From contig JADKGE010000007.1 of assembly GCA_016717115.1 (NCBI GenBank), positions 124,001 through 188,000 of the forward strand: a stretch of DNA of 64,000 nt, in the 5' to 3' direction. The stretch is from Actinomycetota bacterium. GTDB lineage: Bacteria; Actinomycetota; Actinomycetes; S36-B12. A program made the translations under genes and the position numbers. This document shows positions 54,761-62,906 of the stretch, piece after piece (within the stretch, counting starts at the first letter, position 1; each line of letters starts with the position of its first letter). The notes under the pieces were generated by a model. The model saw only the letters and a list, made by a program, of their open reading frames with translations, searched no databases and had not been told where the DNA came from.

Positions 54761-55161
54761 CGATTCCCAGTGAGGCGATGGTGGCCGCCACGTACGCCAT
54801 GTTCGCGCTCCAGCAGCCGATCTCGATGGACGAGCTGACGGCGGGTGGTCGAGACCGGACCTTCCCGGTGGCCTCCACCCGGACGCCGAACTGGTTCGCC
54901 GCCGCAGCGTCGACCGAGTCCAGCATCCTCGAGACCGCCCCGGAGCTGCTCGTGCTGGACCCGGGCAGCGAGTCGGGCGACGCCGTCGACGTCACCGGCA
55001 TCGACCTCATCCACGTGTACGCCCCCGAGCTCGAGTCGCTCGAGGCCATCGAGGAGACCCCGGAGCCCGCCCCCCGGCGCCCGGCGCCCGATGCTCAGGG
55101 GACGCCGCGCACCTCAACGCAGTTCGGGCTTCTCAAGGAACTGTCCAACCTCGACCAGTAG
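54757..55161 (+). CDS. Unknown acidic protein after the CpaE-like gene
   Basis: 134 residues. The ATG overlaps the stop of the repaired CpaE-like gene (ATGA), so the two are coupled. It begins with a helical segment (MVAATYAMFALQQPISMDEL), then an acidic, low-complexity half ending in FGLLKELSNLDQ. No membrane segment. It could be a partner of the ATPase. No family recognised. Confidence 0.6.
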   Translation: MTIPSEAMVAATYAMFALQQPISMDELTAGGRDRTFPVASTRTPNWFAAAASTESSILETAPELLVLDPGSESGDAVDVTGIDLIHVYAPELESLEAIEETPEPAPRRPAPDAQGTPRTSTQFGLLKELSNLDQ

Positions 55162-55178
55162 GTCGGTGTCAGACCGAC
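55162..55178. terminator. Hairpin between convergent genes
   Basis: GTCGGT and ACCGAC form a 6-bp stem with a 5-nt loop, directly after the stop at 55161 and overlapping the end of the 55169 gene. Confidence 0.45.
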
Positions 55179-55405
55179 GCGCCCGGCTCACTAGGGCCGC
55201 TGTCCTCGTCGACGGCCGGGTCAGCTTCGGCGGCCGGGCGAGCGTCCTGGGCCGCGGCGATCCGGTAGGCCTCCTCCATGAGCAGTGTCATGGCAGCGTC
55301 GGACCGAGCCTGCGCGGCCAGGGAATGCCGACGCCAGCTGAGGAAGGCCATCGTGCCGGTGACCAGCACGACGGCCCCGACGAGGAGGCCGACGAGGGTG
55401 CCCAT
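55169..55405 (-). CDS. Small single-pass membrane protein
   Basis: 78 residues. One membrane helix (about 3-24), a basic WRRH stop-transfer signal, then an Ala/Glu-rich cytoplasmic tail. It lies 15 nt downstream of valS on the same strand and may be co-transcribed with it. Function unknown. Confidence 0.6.
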   Translation of the reverse strand: MGTLVGLLVGAVVLVTGTMAFLSWRRHSLAAQARSDAAMTLLMEEAYRIAAAQDARPAAEADPAVDEDSGPSEPGASV

Positions 55406-55420
55406 GGCGCGGGTATCGGC

Positions 55421-57979
55421 TCAGGCCTCGGCGAGGACGACGTCGACCTCGATCGGCCCGGCTCCGTCGACGATCGCCAGGTCGGCGATCCGTCCAGCAG
55501 CCTTGAGGTCAGCGGCGGCGAGCTCGATTCGGGCGGCCTGCGCCGCAGGGGCGGTGATCGTGGCCGACGCCACGTCGGCCCGCATCGACACCTTGGCCTC
55601 CGACTTCGCCTTGCGCACCAGCGTGAGCACCGCGGCGACGTCGTCGACGACCTCGGGCTGGCCGTCGGCCGCGAGAGAGGCCAGCCGCTCGGCATCGGGC
55701 CAGGCCTGCAGGTGCACGGAGCCGTCCTGCCACCACGACCAGACCTCCTCGGTGGTGAACGGCAGGAACGGGGCGAACAGACGTAGGAGCACGTTGAGCG
55801 AGGTGGCCAGCGTGGCCTTGGCGGACGCGGCCGCCGCCTCGCCCTGGCCGCCGTAGGCGCGGTCCTTGACCACCTCGACGTAGTCGTCGGTGAAGTTCCA
55901 GAAGAAGGTCTCGGCGACCTCGAGGGCCTTGGCGTAGTTGTAGTCCTCGAGGGCGTCGGTGGCCTGCTGCGCGGTCTGGGCGAGCCGGGCCAGCAGCGCC
56001 CGGTCGAGCGGATGCGTGATGGCGTCGTCGTCCTCGATGGCCTCGTGCCCGAGGACGAACTTGCTGGCGTTGAGCAGCTTGATCGCCAGGCGACGGCCGA
56101 TCTTCATCTGCCCGATGTCGAACGCCGTGTCGGTGCCGGGGCGGGCGGACGCCGCCCAGTAGCGAAGGGCGTCCGAGCTGTACTCGTCGAGGAGCGCAGC
56201 GGGGGTGACCACGTTGCCCTTGGACTTGGCCATCTTCTTGCGGTCCGGGTCGAGGATCCAGCCGGAGATCGCGACGTTCGCCCACGGCAGGGCGTCGCTC
56301 TCCAGGTGGGCGCGCACCACGGAGGAGAACAGCCAGGTGCGGATGATCTCGTGCGCCTGCGGGCGCAGGTCCATCGGGAAGACCCGGGACCACAGGTCGG
56401 GATCGCGCTCCCAGCCGCCGGCGATCTGCGGCGTGAGGGACGAGGTGGCCCAGGTGTCCATGACGTCGGGGTCGCCGACGAAGCCGCCGGGCGTCCCCCG
56501 CTGCTGCTCGGTGTATCCCGGGGGAACGTCGGTGCTCGGGTCGATGGGCAGCGTGTCCTCGGCGGGGGCGATGGGCCGGTCGTAGACGGGGGTGCCGGTC
56601 TCGTCGAGCGGGTACCACAGCGGCAGAGGCACGCCGAAGAACCGCTGGCGCGAGATGAGCCAGTCGCCATTGAGGCCCTCGACCCAGTTCTGGTAGCGAA
56701 CGGCCATGTGCGGCGGATGCCACTTCAGCTGGCGGCCGCGCTCGAGCAGCTCCTCGCGCAGCGTCGCGTCGCGACCCCCGTTCGTGATGTACCACTGGCG
56801 AGTGGTGACGATCTCGAGGGGCTTGTCGCCCTTCTCGAAGAACTTGACCGGGTGCGTGATCGGCTTGGGCTCGCCGACGAGGTCGCCGGTGGTGGTGAGG
56901 ATCTGGACCATGCGCTCCTTGGCCGTGAAGCTCGTGGCTCCGGCGATCAGCGCGTAGTTCTCACGGCCGCCGTCGGTGGTGATCCACTCCGGCGTCTCGG
57001 GCAGGATGCGCCCGTCCCAGCCGATGATGGGGCGCGTGGGCAGCTGGAGCTCGCGCCACCACGTGACGTCGGTGAGGTCGCCGAACGTGCAGATCATCGC
57101 GATGCCCGAACCCTTATCGGGCTCGGCCAGGTGATGCGCGACGACGGGCACCTCGACGCCGAAGCCGGGCGTCGTGACCGTCGAGCCGAACATCGGCTGG
57201 TAGCGCTCGTCGTCGGGGTGCGCGACGAGGGCCACGCAGGCGGCGAGCAGCTCGGGGCGAGTGGTCTCGATGAAGACCAGCGTGGACGGGTCGGCCGTCG
57301 TCGGGAAGCCGAGACGGTAGTAGGCCCCGGGGCGTTCGCGGTCCTCGAGCTCCGCCTGGGCAACAGCCGTCTTGAAGGTGACGTCCCAGAGGGTCGGCGC
57401 CTCCGACTGGTAGGCCTCGCCGCGGGCCAGGTTGCGCAGGAAGCCGAGCTGGCTCGCGCGCTGTGCGTTGCCATCGATCGTCTGGTAGGTCTGCGTCCAG
57501 TCGATCGACAGGCCCATGCGCCGCCACAACTCCTCGAAGACGACCTCGTCCTCGACCGTCAGCCGCTCGCAGAGCTCCACGAAGTTCTTGCGCGAGATCG
57601 GGATCTGGTGCTTGGCGTCGGGCTCTGCCGGGGGAGCGAATGCGGGGTCGTAGGGCAGGCTCGGGTCGCAGCGAACACCGAAGTAGTTCTGCACCCTGCG
57701 CTCGGTGGGCAGGCCGTTGTCGTCCCAGCCCATCGGGTAGAACACCTCGAAGCCGCGCATGCGCTTGTAGCGCGCCATGCAGTCGGTGTGCGTGTACGAG
57801 AACACGTGACCGACGTGGAGCGAGCCGCTGACGGTCGGCGGCGGCGTGTCGATCGAGTAGACCTGCTCGCGGGCCTTGCTGCGGTCGAACGAGTACGTGC
57901 CCTGCTCCTGCCATACCTGAGCCCACTTCGCCTCGATGCCGTCGAGGGTGGGCTTGTCGGGTAGGGAGTTCGCAGTCAT
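55421..57979 (-). CDS. valS: Valyl-tRNA synthetase
   Basis: 852 residues, of the shorter form common in actinobacteria, without a long C-terminal coiled coil. Class I signatures: HVGH (residues 55-58), the HIGH motif, and KMAKS (about 578), the KMSKS motif; the editing domain lies between. It charges tRNA-Val. ATG 57979 has no ribosome site, but TAGACT lies exactly 6 nt before it, so translation is probably leaderless. In most actinobacteria valS follows clpX directly; here 45 kb intervene. Confidence 0.97.
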   Translation of the reverse strand: MTANSLPDKPTLDGIEAKWAQVWQEQGTYSFDRSKAREQVYSIDTPPPTVSGSLHVGHVFSYTHTDCMARYKRMRGFEVFYPMGWDDNGLPTERRVQNYFGVRCDPSLPYDPAFAPPAEPDAKHQIPISRKNFVELCERLTVEDEVVFEELWRRMGLSIDWTQTYQTIDGNAQRASQLGFLRNLARGEAYQSEAPTLWDVTFKTAVAQAELEDRERPGAYYRLGFPTTADPSTLVFIETTRPELLAACVALVAHPDDERYQPMFGSTVTTPGFGVEVPVVAHHLAEPDKGSGIAMICTFGDLTDVTWWRELQLPTRPIIGWDGRILPETPEWITTDGGRENYALIAGATSFTAKERMVQILTTTGDLVGEPKPITHPVKFFEKGDKPLEIVTTRQWYITNGGRDATLREELLERGRQLKWHPPHMAVRYQNWVEGLNGDWLISRQRFFGVPLPLWYPLDETGTPVYDRPIAPAEDTLPIDPSTDVPPGYTEQQRGTPGGFVGDPDVMDTWATSSLTPQIAGGWERDPDLWSRVFPMDLRPQAHEIIRTWLFSSVVRAHLESDALPWANVAISGWILDPDRKKMAKSKGNVVTPAALLDEYSSDALRYWAASARPGTDTAFDIGQMKIGRRLAIKLLNASKFVLGHEAIEDDDAITHPLDRALLARLAQTAQQATDALEDYNYAKALEVAETFFWNFTDDYVEVVKDRAYGGQGEAAAASAKATLATSLNVLLRLFAPFLPFTTEEVWSWWQDGSVHLQAWPDAERLASLAADGQPEVVDDVAAVLTLVRKAKSEAKVSMRADVASATITAPAAQAARIELAAADLKAAGRIADLAIVDGAGPIEVDVVLAEA

Positions 57980-57985
57980 GGCGGG

Positions 57986-57991
57986 AGTCTA
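57986..57991 (-). promoter_or_regulatory. -10 element of valS
   Basis: TAGACT on the minus strand, 6 nt before ATG 57979, consistent with a leaderless transcript. Confidence 0.45.
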
Positions 57992-57997
57992 TTTGCG

Positions 57998-58048
57998 CCC
58001 ACGAACCCGACCGACCTCAAGGGCGGCGGGGTTGCCGGGGTTCGTGGG
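57998..58048 (-). terminator. Hairpin between the 58063 gene and valS
   Basis: CCCACGAACCC (57998-58008) pairs perfectly with GGGTTCGTGGG (58038-58048). It lies after the stop at 58063 and ahead of the valS promoter, so it probably separates the two transcripts. Confidence 0.55.
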
Positions 58049-58062
58049 GGAGTCGGCGTCGG

Positions 58063-58617
58063 TCAGGCCGGGGGCGGAAGGCCCGGGAGTCCGTCGATGC
58101 TTCGTGCGTTCTTCTCCGCGCGGTAGGCGGCCAGCTTCTCCGGGCCCTTCTTGGCCGCGCTGAGGTCGAGCACGTCGCGATCGGCGTCCATGGTCATGAG
58201 CGGGACGGCGTAGCCGCACGATTCCGACGCCCTCGTGACGTCGATGACGACGACCGAGCGGACGCCCGGGTGCTCGCTGAACAGGCCGACGAGCCCGTCG
58301 AACTCGGCTTCGCCGGGCAGGACGGCGCGCCCGCGACCATGGAGCCGCACGATGGTGGGCCGGCCCTCGAAGGCGCAGAACATCAGCACGATTCGGCCGT
58401 TCTCGCGCAGGTGGGCGATGGTCTCGACTCCGCTGCCCGTGAGATCGAGGTAGGCCACGGTGTGCTCGTCGACGACGGCGAACGTGCCGGCCAGTCCCTT
58501 CGGGGAGAGGTTGATGAGCTGGTCGTCGGCGCGCGGGGCGGTGGCGACGAAGAACAGCGGCTGGGCCGTCAGCCAGGCAGCGAGACGCTCGTCGATTCCG
58601 TCGAGGGGGGTCGCCAT
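58063..58617 (-). CDS. Pyridoxamine 5'-phosphate oxidase-like flavoprotein
   Basis: 184 residues from ATG 58617. The PPOX split-barrel pattern is visible: PLFFVATAPRADDQLINLSPKG near the N-terminus (given here only as the span 19-40), then VAYLDLTGSG, ETIAHLRENGRIVLMF, and GRAVLPGEAEF. Such proteins bind FMN or F420; the true reaction is unknown. It is divergent from folC, and the two -10 elements overlap. TACGGT stands 6 nt before the ATG. Confidence 0.8.
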   Translation of the reverse strand: MATPLDGIDERLAAWLTAQPLFFVATAPRADDQLINLSPKGLAGTFAVVDEHTVAYLDLTGSGVETIAHLRENGRIVLMFCAFEGRPTIVRLHGRGRAVLPGEAEFDGLVGLFSEHPGVRSVVVIDVTRASESCGYAVPLMTMDADRDVLDLSAAKKGPEKLAAYRAEKNARSIDGLPGLPPPA

Positions 58618-58623
58618 GACGCC

Positions 58624-58633
58624 ACCGTAGACT
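58624..58633. promoter_or_regulatory. Overlapping divergent -10 elements
   Basis: TACGGT on the minus strand (58624-58629) and TAGACT on the plus strand (58628-58633) share two bases. Each ends exactly 6 nt before a start codon (ATG 58617 and GTG 58640). The two promoters should compete for RNA polymerase. Confidence 0.5.
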
Positions 58634-58639
58634 GCCGAC

Positions 58640-59985
58640 GTGATCGTCGACGAGCCGTCCGGTACCCGGCTGGCGCAGCTGTGGGAGCACCTCGAGTCAC
58701 GGTGGCCGGAGAACCTCATCGAGCCCACGCTCGCGCGGATCGCCGCGGTCACCAGCCTGCTCGGCGACCCGCAGCGCGCCTACCCGGTCATCCACGTCAC
58801 CGGCACGAACGGGAAGAGCTCGACGGCTCGCATGGTCGAGTCCCTGCTGCGGGGGTTCGGCCTTCGTACCGGCCTGTTCACCTCGCCCCACCTCGTCGAC
58901 CCCCGCGAGCGCATCTGCTTCGACGGGGAGCCCATCTCCGCCGAACGGCTCCTGGCCACCTGGGACGAGATCCGACCCTATGTCGAGGTCGTCGATGCGC
59001 GGTCGATCGCCGACGAGGGCATCCCCCTGTCGTACTTCGAGGTGTTCACCGCGCTGGCGCTCGCTGCGTTAGCCGACGCACCGGTCGATGTCGCCATCGT
59101 CGAGGTGGGCCTGGGCGGCTCCTGGGACTCGACGAATGTCGTCGACGGATCGGTGTGCGTCGTCACTCCCATCGGCCTGGACCATCAGGAGTACCTCGGC
59201 GGCACCGTCCTCGAGATCGCCGTGGAGAAGGCCGGCATCATCAAGCAGGGCGCGCAGGTGGTGCTGGCACAGCAGGAGCTGGCCGTTGCCGAGGTGCTGC
59301 TCGCGCGCTGCGTCGAGATGGATGCCGTGGTCGCCCGCGAGGACTCGAGTTCGGCGTCGTCGCCCGAGCGCTCGCCGTCGGCGGCCAGCTCATCACGATC
59401 AAGGGCCTCAACGCCCAGTACGACGACATCTTCCTGCCGCTGTTCGGCGAGCACCAGGCGCACAACGCCGCGGTCGCCCTCGCGGCCGCCGAGGCGTTCC
59501 TCGGCGGTGTCGGCCCGCTCGACGCCGACCTGGTGCATGCCGGCTTCGCCACCGCGACATCGCCGGGCCGGCTGGAGGCGCTGCGCCGCAGTCCCACGGT
59601 CCTCGTCGATGCGGCCCACAACCCGCATGGCGCCCGCGCCCTGGGCCGAGCGATCGACGACTCGTTCGAGTTCAACTCGCTCGTCGGGGTCGTCGGCATG
59701 CTGGGCGACAAGGACGCGCACGGGTTCCTGGCGGCCTTGGAGCCGACCCTGAACGAGGTCGTCATCACCAGGCCCTCGTCTCCGCGCGCGATGGACCCCG
59801 GCATCCTGGGCGCGATCGCCGTCGACGTCTTCGGCGACGACCGGGTCACCGTCGAGGCCGACCTGCCGGCCGCCGTCGACCGTGCGCTCGCGATCGCCGA
59901 GGCAAGTGACGCCTACGGCGGCGTCGGGGTGCTCATCACCGGATCGGTGGTGCTCGTGGGCGACGCCAAGCGGCTGCTGGCATGA
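58640..59985 (+). CDS. folC: Folylpolyglutamate/dihydrofolate synthase with apparent frameshift
   Basis: About 448 residues after repair. Mur-ligase-like ATPase that adds glutamate to folates. The first frame carries VTGTNGKSS (about 53-61) and SPHLVDPRERI and runs to residue about 233. Near 59341 homology moves to another frame (EFGVVARALAVGGQL ... AAHNPHGARAL) and ends at 59985. One missing G in the run at 59340-59344 restores the expected AREGLEFGVV. Because the enzyme is essential in most bacteria, a sequencing error is the likely cause. Leaderless start GTG 58640. Confidence 0.9.
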
Positions 59986-60001
59986 GCGTCAGGGGGGCGC
60001 C

Positions 60002-60352
60002 ATGAGGGTGCTCTGCTCGTCGGTGCTGGCCATCGAGGCGATCGTCGTCTTCCTGGCCACGTCGCTGGCGACGTCGAACGGATCCGTGAGCAACACCGCG
60101 CTCGCGTGGATCGTCGGCCTCGTGCTGATGGTCCTGCTGGTGCTGGCGATCGGAACGCTGGGGCGGCGATGGGGGGTCGCGCTGGGATGGGTGCTCCAGG
60201 CCTTGGTGCTCGCCACGAGCATCGTCGTCGGCTGGTCGATGCTCATCGTCGGCGGGGTCTTCGTGCTCCTGTGGTTCCTGGCCGTGCGCAACGGCAGCCG
60301 AGTCGACGCCCTCCGGTCGGCCGCTGGCGACGGCGAGGAGTTGCCCGGGTGA
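60002..60352 (+). CDS. DUF4233 membrane protein
   Basis: 116 residues with four hydrophobic helices (about 7-27, 33-53, 62-84 and 84-97). ATG 60002 follows GGGGGG. Actinobacteria commonly have this small protein between folC and ndk, and its function is unknown. The stop overlaps the operator of the next gene. Confidence 0.85.
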   Translation: MRVLCSSVLAIEAIVVFLATSLATSNGSVSNTALAWIVGLVLMVLLVLAIGTLGRRWGVALGWVLQALVLATSIVVGWSMLIVGGVFVLLWFLAVRNGSRVDALRSAAGDGEELPG

Positions 60353-60368
60353 TACCAGCTCGGTATCA
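60350..60368. promoter_or_regulatory. Operator and -10 of the toxin-antitoxin pair
   Basis: TGATACC (60350-60356) and GGTATCA (60362-60368) form a perfect 7-bp inverted repeat with a 5-nt spacer. TATCAT (60364-60369) lies 6 nt before GTG 60376, so a repressor bound here would cover the -10, typical of antitoxin autoregulation. Confidence 0.6.
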
Positions 60369-60375
60369 TCTGAAC

Positions 60376-60573
60376 GTGGCTATGACCCTGCGCTTGTCCG
60401 ATGAGGAATCCGCGGCACTGCGAGAGCGGGCGGAGCTCGAGGGACGCTCCATGCAGGAGGTCGCGCGTGAGGCGATCTCCGTGTACGTCAGCGGCCGCCC
60501 CGAGCGCCTGCGGGCAGCCATCCACAAGGTGGCTGCGGAGGATGCCGAGCTCCTCGATCGCCTGTCACGCTGA
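60376..60573 (+). CDS. Ribbon-helix-helix antitoxin
   Basis: 65 residues from GTG 60376 (ATG 60382 is possible). The N-terminus MTLRLSDEESAALRERAELE followed by GRSMQEVAREAI is a CopG/RHH DNA-binding domain; the C-terminus should wrap the toxin. It is 6 nt upstream of a Doc-like gene and behind a perfect palindrome, so it probably represses its own operon. The partner is usually Phd rather than RHH, but this pairing occurs in actinobacteria. Confidence 0.8.
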   Translation: MAMTLRLSDEESAALRERAELEGRSMQEVAREAISVYVSGRPERLRAAIHKVAAEDAELLDRLSR

Positions 60574-60579
60574 CGGGCG

Positions 60580-60966
60580 ATGGACATCGACTTCCTCAGC
60601 CTGGAGGACCTGCTCGAGATCGCCCAGGGCGTGCTGCCCGCGGTGGAGGTGCGCGACGTCGGCCTGCTCGAGTCAGCCTCGGCGCGCCCGCGGGCGAGTG
60701 TGCTCGGCGAGTGGGCCTATCCGAGCTTCGAGGAGCAGGCGGGCGCGCTGATGCACTCGCTGGCACGGAACCACCCACTTGTTGACGGCAACAAGCGATT
60801 GGCGTGGGCGGCCACCCGCACGTTCTTCCTGCTCAATGGGCGCGACCTGACATACGACGTTGATGAGGCGGAGGAGTTCGTCCTGGCGGTGGCTCGCGGG
60901 GAGCTAGAGGTCCCGAGCATTGCGGACTGGCTGAGGGCGCATTCGTCGGCAGGGACCGGTCAGTAG
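60580..60966 (+). CDS. Doc/Fic-family toxin (death-on-curing)
   Basis: 128 residues, typical of Doc. The motif HPLVDGNKRLAW (from about residue 64) is the Fic/Doc active loop, with catalytic His and the DGNKR segment. Doc proteins phosphorylate EF-Tu and stop translation. The gene begins 6 nt after the antitoxin stop. The pair interrupts the usual folC-DUF4233-ndk order, indicating later insertion. Confidence 0.85.
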   Translation: MDIDFLSLEDLLEIAQGVLPAVEVRDVGLLESASARPRASVLGEWAYPSFEEQAGALMHSLARNHPLVDGNKRLAWAATRTFFLLNGRDLTYDVDEAEEFVLAVARGELEVPSIADWLRAHSSAGTGQ

Positions 60967-61007
60967 GGTGGTCCGTGGCTCAGTGCCCCATCGATGAAGG
61001 AGTCTTC

Positions 61008-61418
61008 GTGTCCGAGCGCACCCTTGTCCTTGTCAAGCCCGACGGCGTGGCCCGTGGCCTCGTCGGCGAAGTGCTGGGCCGCATCGAGCGCAAGGGCTTT
61101 CGCATCGTCGCGCTCGAGCTGCGCACCCTCGAGGTGGCCGTCGCCGAGGAGCACTACGGCGAGCACAGGGACAAGCCGTTCTTCGGCGACCTGGTCGCCT
61201 TCATCACCGGCGGCCCGCTCGTGGCGGCAGTCATCGAAGGCCCCGACGTGATCGTCTCGTGGCGCACGATGATGGGCGCCACCAACCCCGTCAACGCGGC
61301 GCCCGGCACCATCCGCGGCGACCTCGCCTCGGAGATGCAGAACAACGTGTCGCACGGCTCCGACTCCCCGGAGTCGGCCGCACGCGAGATCGCCCTCTTC
61401 TTCCCCGGCCTGGCTTAG
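61008..61418 (+). CDS. ndk: Nucleoside diphosphate kinase
   Basis: 136 residues. It transfers phosphate between nucleoside triphosphates and diphosphates. VLVKPDGVARG is near the N-terminus, and the phospho-accepting His is in NNVSHGSDS (residue 116). GTG 61008 has GAAGGAG 6 nt upstream. The upstream in-frame ATG at 60975 would add residues not found in the family. It is followed after 2 nt by the 61421 gene. Confidence 0.97.
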   Translation: MSERTLVLVKPDGVARGLVGEVLGRIERKGFRIVALELRTLEVAVAEEHYGEHRDKPFFGDLVAFITGGPLVAAVIEGPDVIVSWRTMMGATNPVNAAPGTIRGDLASEMQNNVSHGSDSPESAAREIALFFPGLA

Positions 61419-61420
61419 CC

Positions 61421-62803
61421 GTGAAGCCCGCGCTGCTCGGCCTCGCGGCGGGGGCCGCGGTCGGTGGAGTCGTGGCCGCGCTCTCGCGGGGCGAGACCCT
61501 GGTGGTCTGGCCGGACAAGGTGCGGGCCGGCTTCCCGCTCGCCGTCGGCGGCCTCGCCGGGGTCGCCGCCGGGCTCAAGGTCGGCGTCGGGACGTCGCTC
61601 GTCAAGGCGCTCGCCGGCCGTGGTCCCGGGCCGATCACGACCGTGACCCCCGTTCTCGTCGGCGCCGGCGTCGTCGGTGGCGGCGTCCTCGCAGCCAACG
61701 TGGCCGCCGGTCGGCTGCTCGGCGGACTCGCCCAGGGCAGCCGCGACCTCGACGAGGGCTTCTCCACGCCTCCCACGAACCCGAACGTCACCGCGGGACC
61801 CGGCTCCGCTCTCACGTTCGCCGAGCTGGGGCGCGAGGGTGCCCGGTTCGTCGGGACGGTCGCTCCGCCCGAGGGCATCGTCGAGGTCACGGGCAAGCAG
61901 CCGGTCGCCTCTCCCGTGCGCGTGTTCGTCGGGCATGACTCCGCGGACACCCCCGAGCAGCGCGTCGGACTGGCGATGGAGGAACTGCGGCGCACCGGCG
62001 CGTTCGACCGAGCGCACCTGCTGGTGCAGGCGCCCGCCGGCACCGGATACGCGAACCCGACGCCCGTTGACGTGCTCGAACTCCTCACCCTCGGTGACTG
62101 CGCGTCGGTCGCGGTCGGCTACGGGCTCCTGCCGTCGTTCCTGTCCTTGAACAAGGTGCCCGTCGCCTCGCACACGCAGACGCTCCTGCTCGATGCGATC
62201 CGCGACGAGATGTCCGCGCGCTCGACGCGTCCGCGGCTCCTGCTGTACGGCGAGAGCCTGGGCGCGAAGGTGCAGGAGGCGGCCATCCCGGGCGGGCCGA
62301 TCGATCTCGACCACTACGGCGTCGCCGCCGCCCTGTGGGTGGGGTCCCCGGGCAGCCAGGCCTCCGATGACTTCCATGCGCGCTGCGCGGGGGAGTCGTA
62401 CACCGTCGATCGCCCGGAGCAGATCCCGGACCCGATGCCGCAGCCCCGTCCGCCCGTGTGGTTCCTCGAGCACGACGGTGACCCTGTGGTGCGCAGTCGC
62501 CCAGCTCTCCTGCTGCGCCGACCGGCGTGGCTGCCCGAGGACGGCAGTCGCGGGCGCAACGTCCCCGAGTCGATGACGTGGAAGCCCTTCATCACGTGGG
62601 CGCAGGCGCTGGTCGACACGCTCTTCGCGACGAACGTCAAGCCGGGCGACTTCCAGAGCCTGGGTCACGACTACCGCGCCGACCTGGGCGCCGTGGTGAC
62701 CGCCGCGTACGACCTGGACGCGGACGCGGCAACGGCGGAGAGGCTCGAGAGCTACCTGAGGGCCAAGGAGCTGGAGCGGGCGAGAACGATCGGTGAAGCC
62801 TAG
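61421..62803 (+). CDS. Alpha/beta-hydrolase family membrane protein
   Basis: 460 residues from GTG 61421. Hydrophobic segments within residues 1-105 form about three or four membrane helices. The rest is an alpha/beta hydrolase-like domain with nucleophile elbow YGESLGAKV (about residue 274). This corresponds to a family of actinobacterial membrane hydrolases of unknown substrate. It is co-transcribed with ndk, 2 nt apart. Confidence 0.8.
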   Translation: MKPALLGLAAGAAVGGVVAALSRGETLVVWPDKVRAGFPLAVGGLAGVAAGLKVGVGTSLVKALAGRGPGPITTVTPVLVGAGVVGGGVLAANVAAGRLLGGLAQGSRDLDEGFSTPPTNPNVTAGPGSALTFAELGREGARFVGTVAPPEGIVEVTGKQPVASPVRVFVGHDSADTPEQRVGLAMEELRRTGAFDRAHLLVQAPAGTGYANPTPVDVLELLTLGDCASVAVGYGLLPSFLSLNKVPVASHTQTLLLDAIRDEMSARSTRPRLLLYGESLGAKVQEAAIPGGPIDLDHYGVAAALWVGSPGSQASDDFHARCAGESYTVDRPEQIPDPMPQPRPPVWFLEHDGDPVVRSRPALLLRRPAWLPEDGSRGRNVPESMTWKPFITWAQALVDTLFATNVKPGDFQSLGHDYRADLGAVVTAAYDLDADAATAERLESYLRAKELERARTIGEA

Positions 62804-62819
62804 CTGGCAGGCAGGGAAA

Positions 62820-62839
62820 CGGACATTTCGGTCGTAGGG
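62820..62839 (+). promoter_or_regulatory. 20-nt motif shared with the sigma/CpaE intergenic region
   Basis: Matches 52922-52941 in 17 of 20 bases around CATTTCGGTC. It lies 68-87 nt before the mreB start. Confidence 0.4.
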
Positions 62840-62906
62840 GTCGGATGGTCCCTTGGGTTGGCCTAAGATGGGATCCCCTGCTCCCGCTTGGAAGGCCACT
62901 TCCCCC

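Noticed and set aside
53059..55161. A single 700-residue protein covering the CpaE-like gene and the next gene
   Set aside because: After about 54456 the reading becomes Arg/Gly/Pro-rich shadow sequence, while the family's C-terminus continues in another frame; the next gene then happens to be in the first frame.
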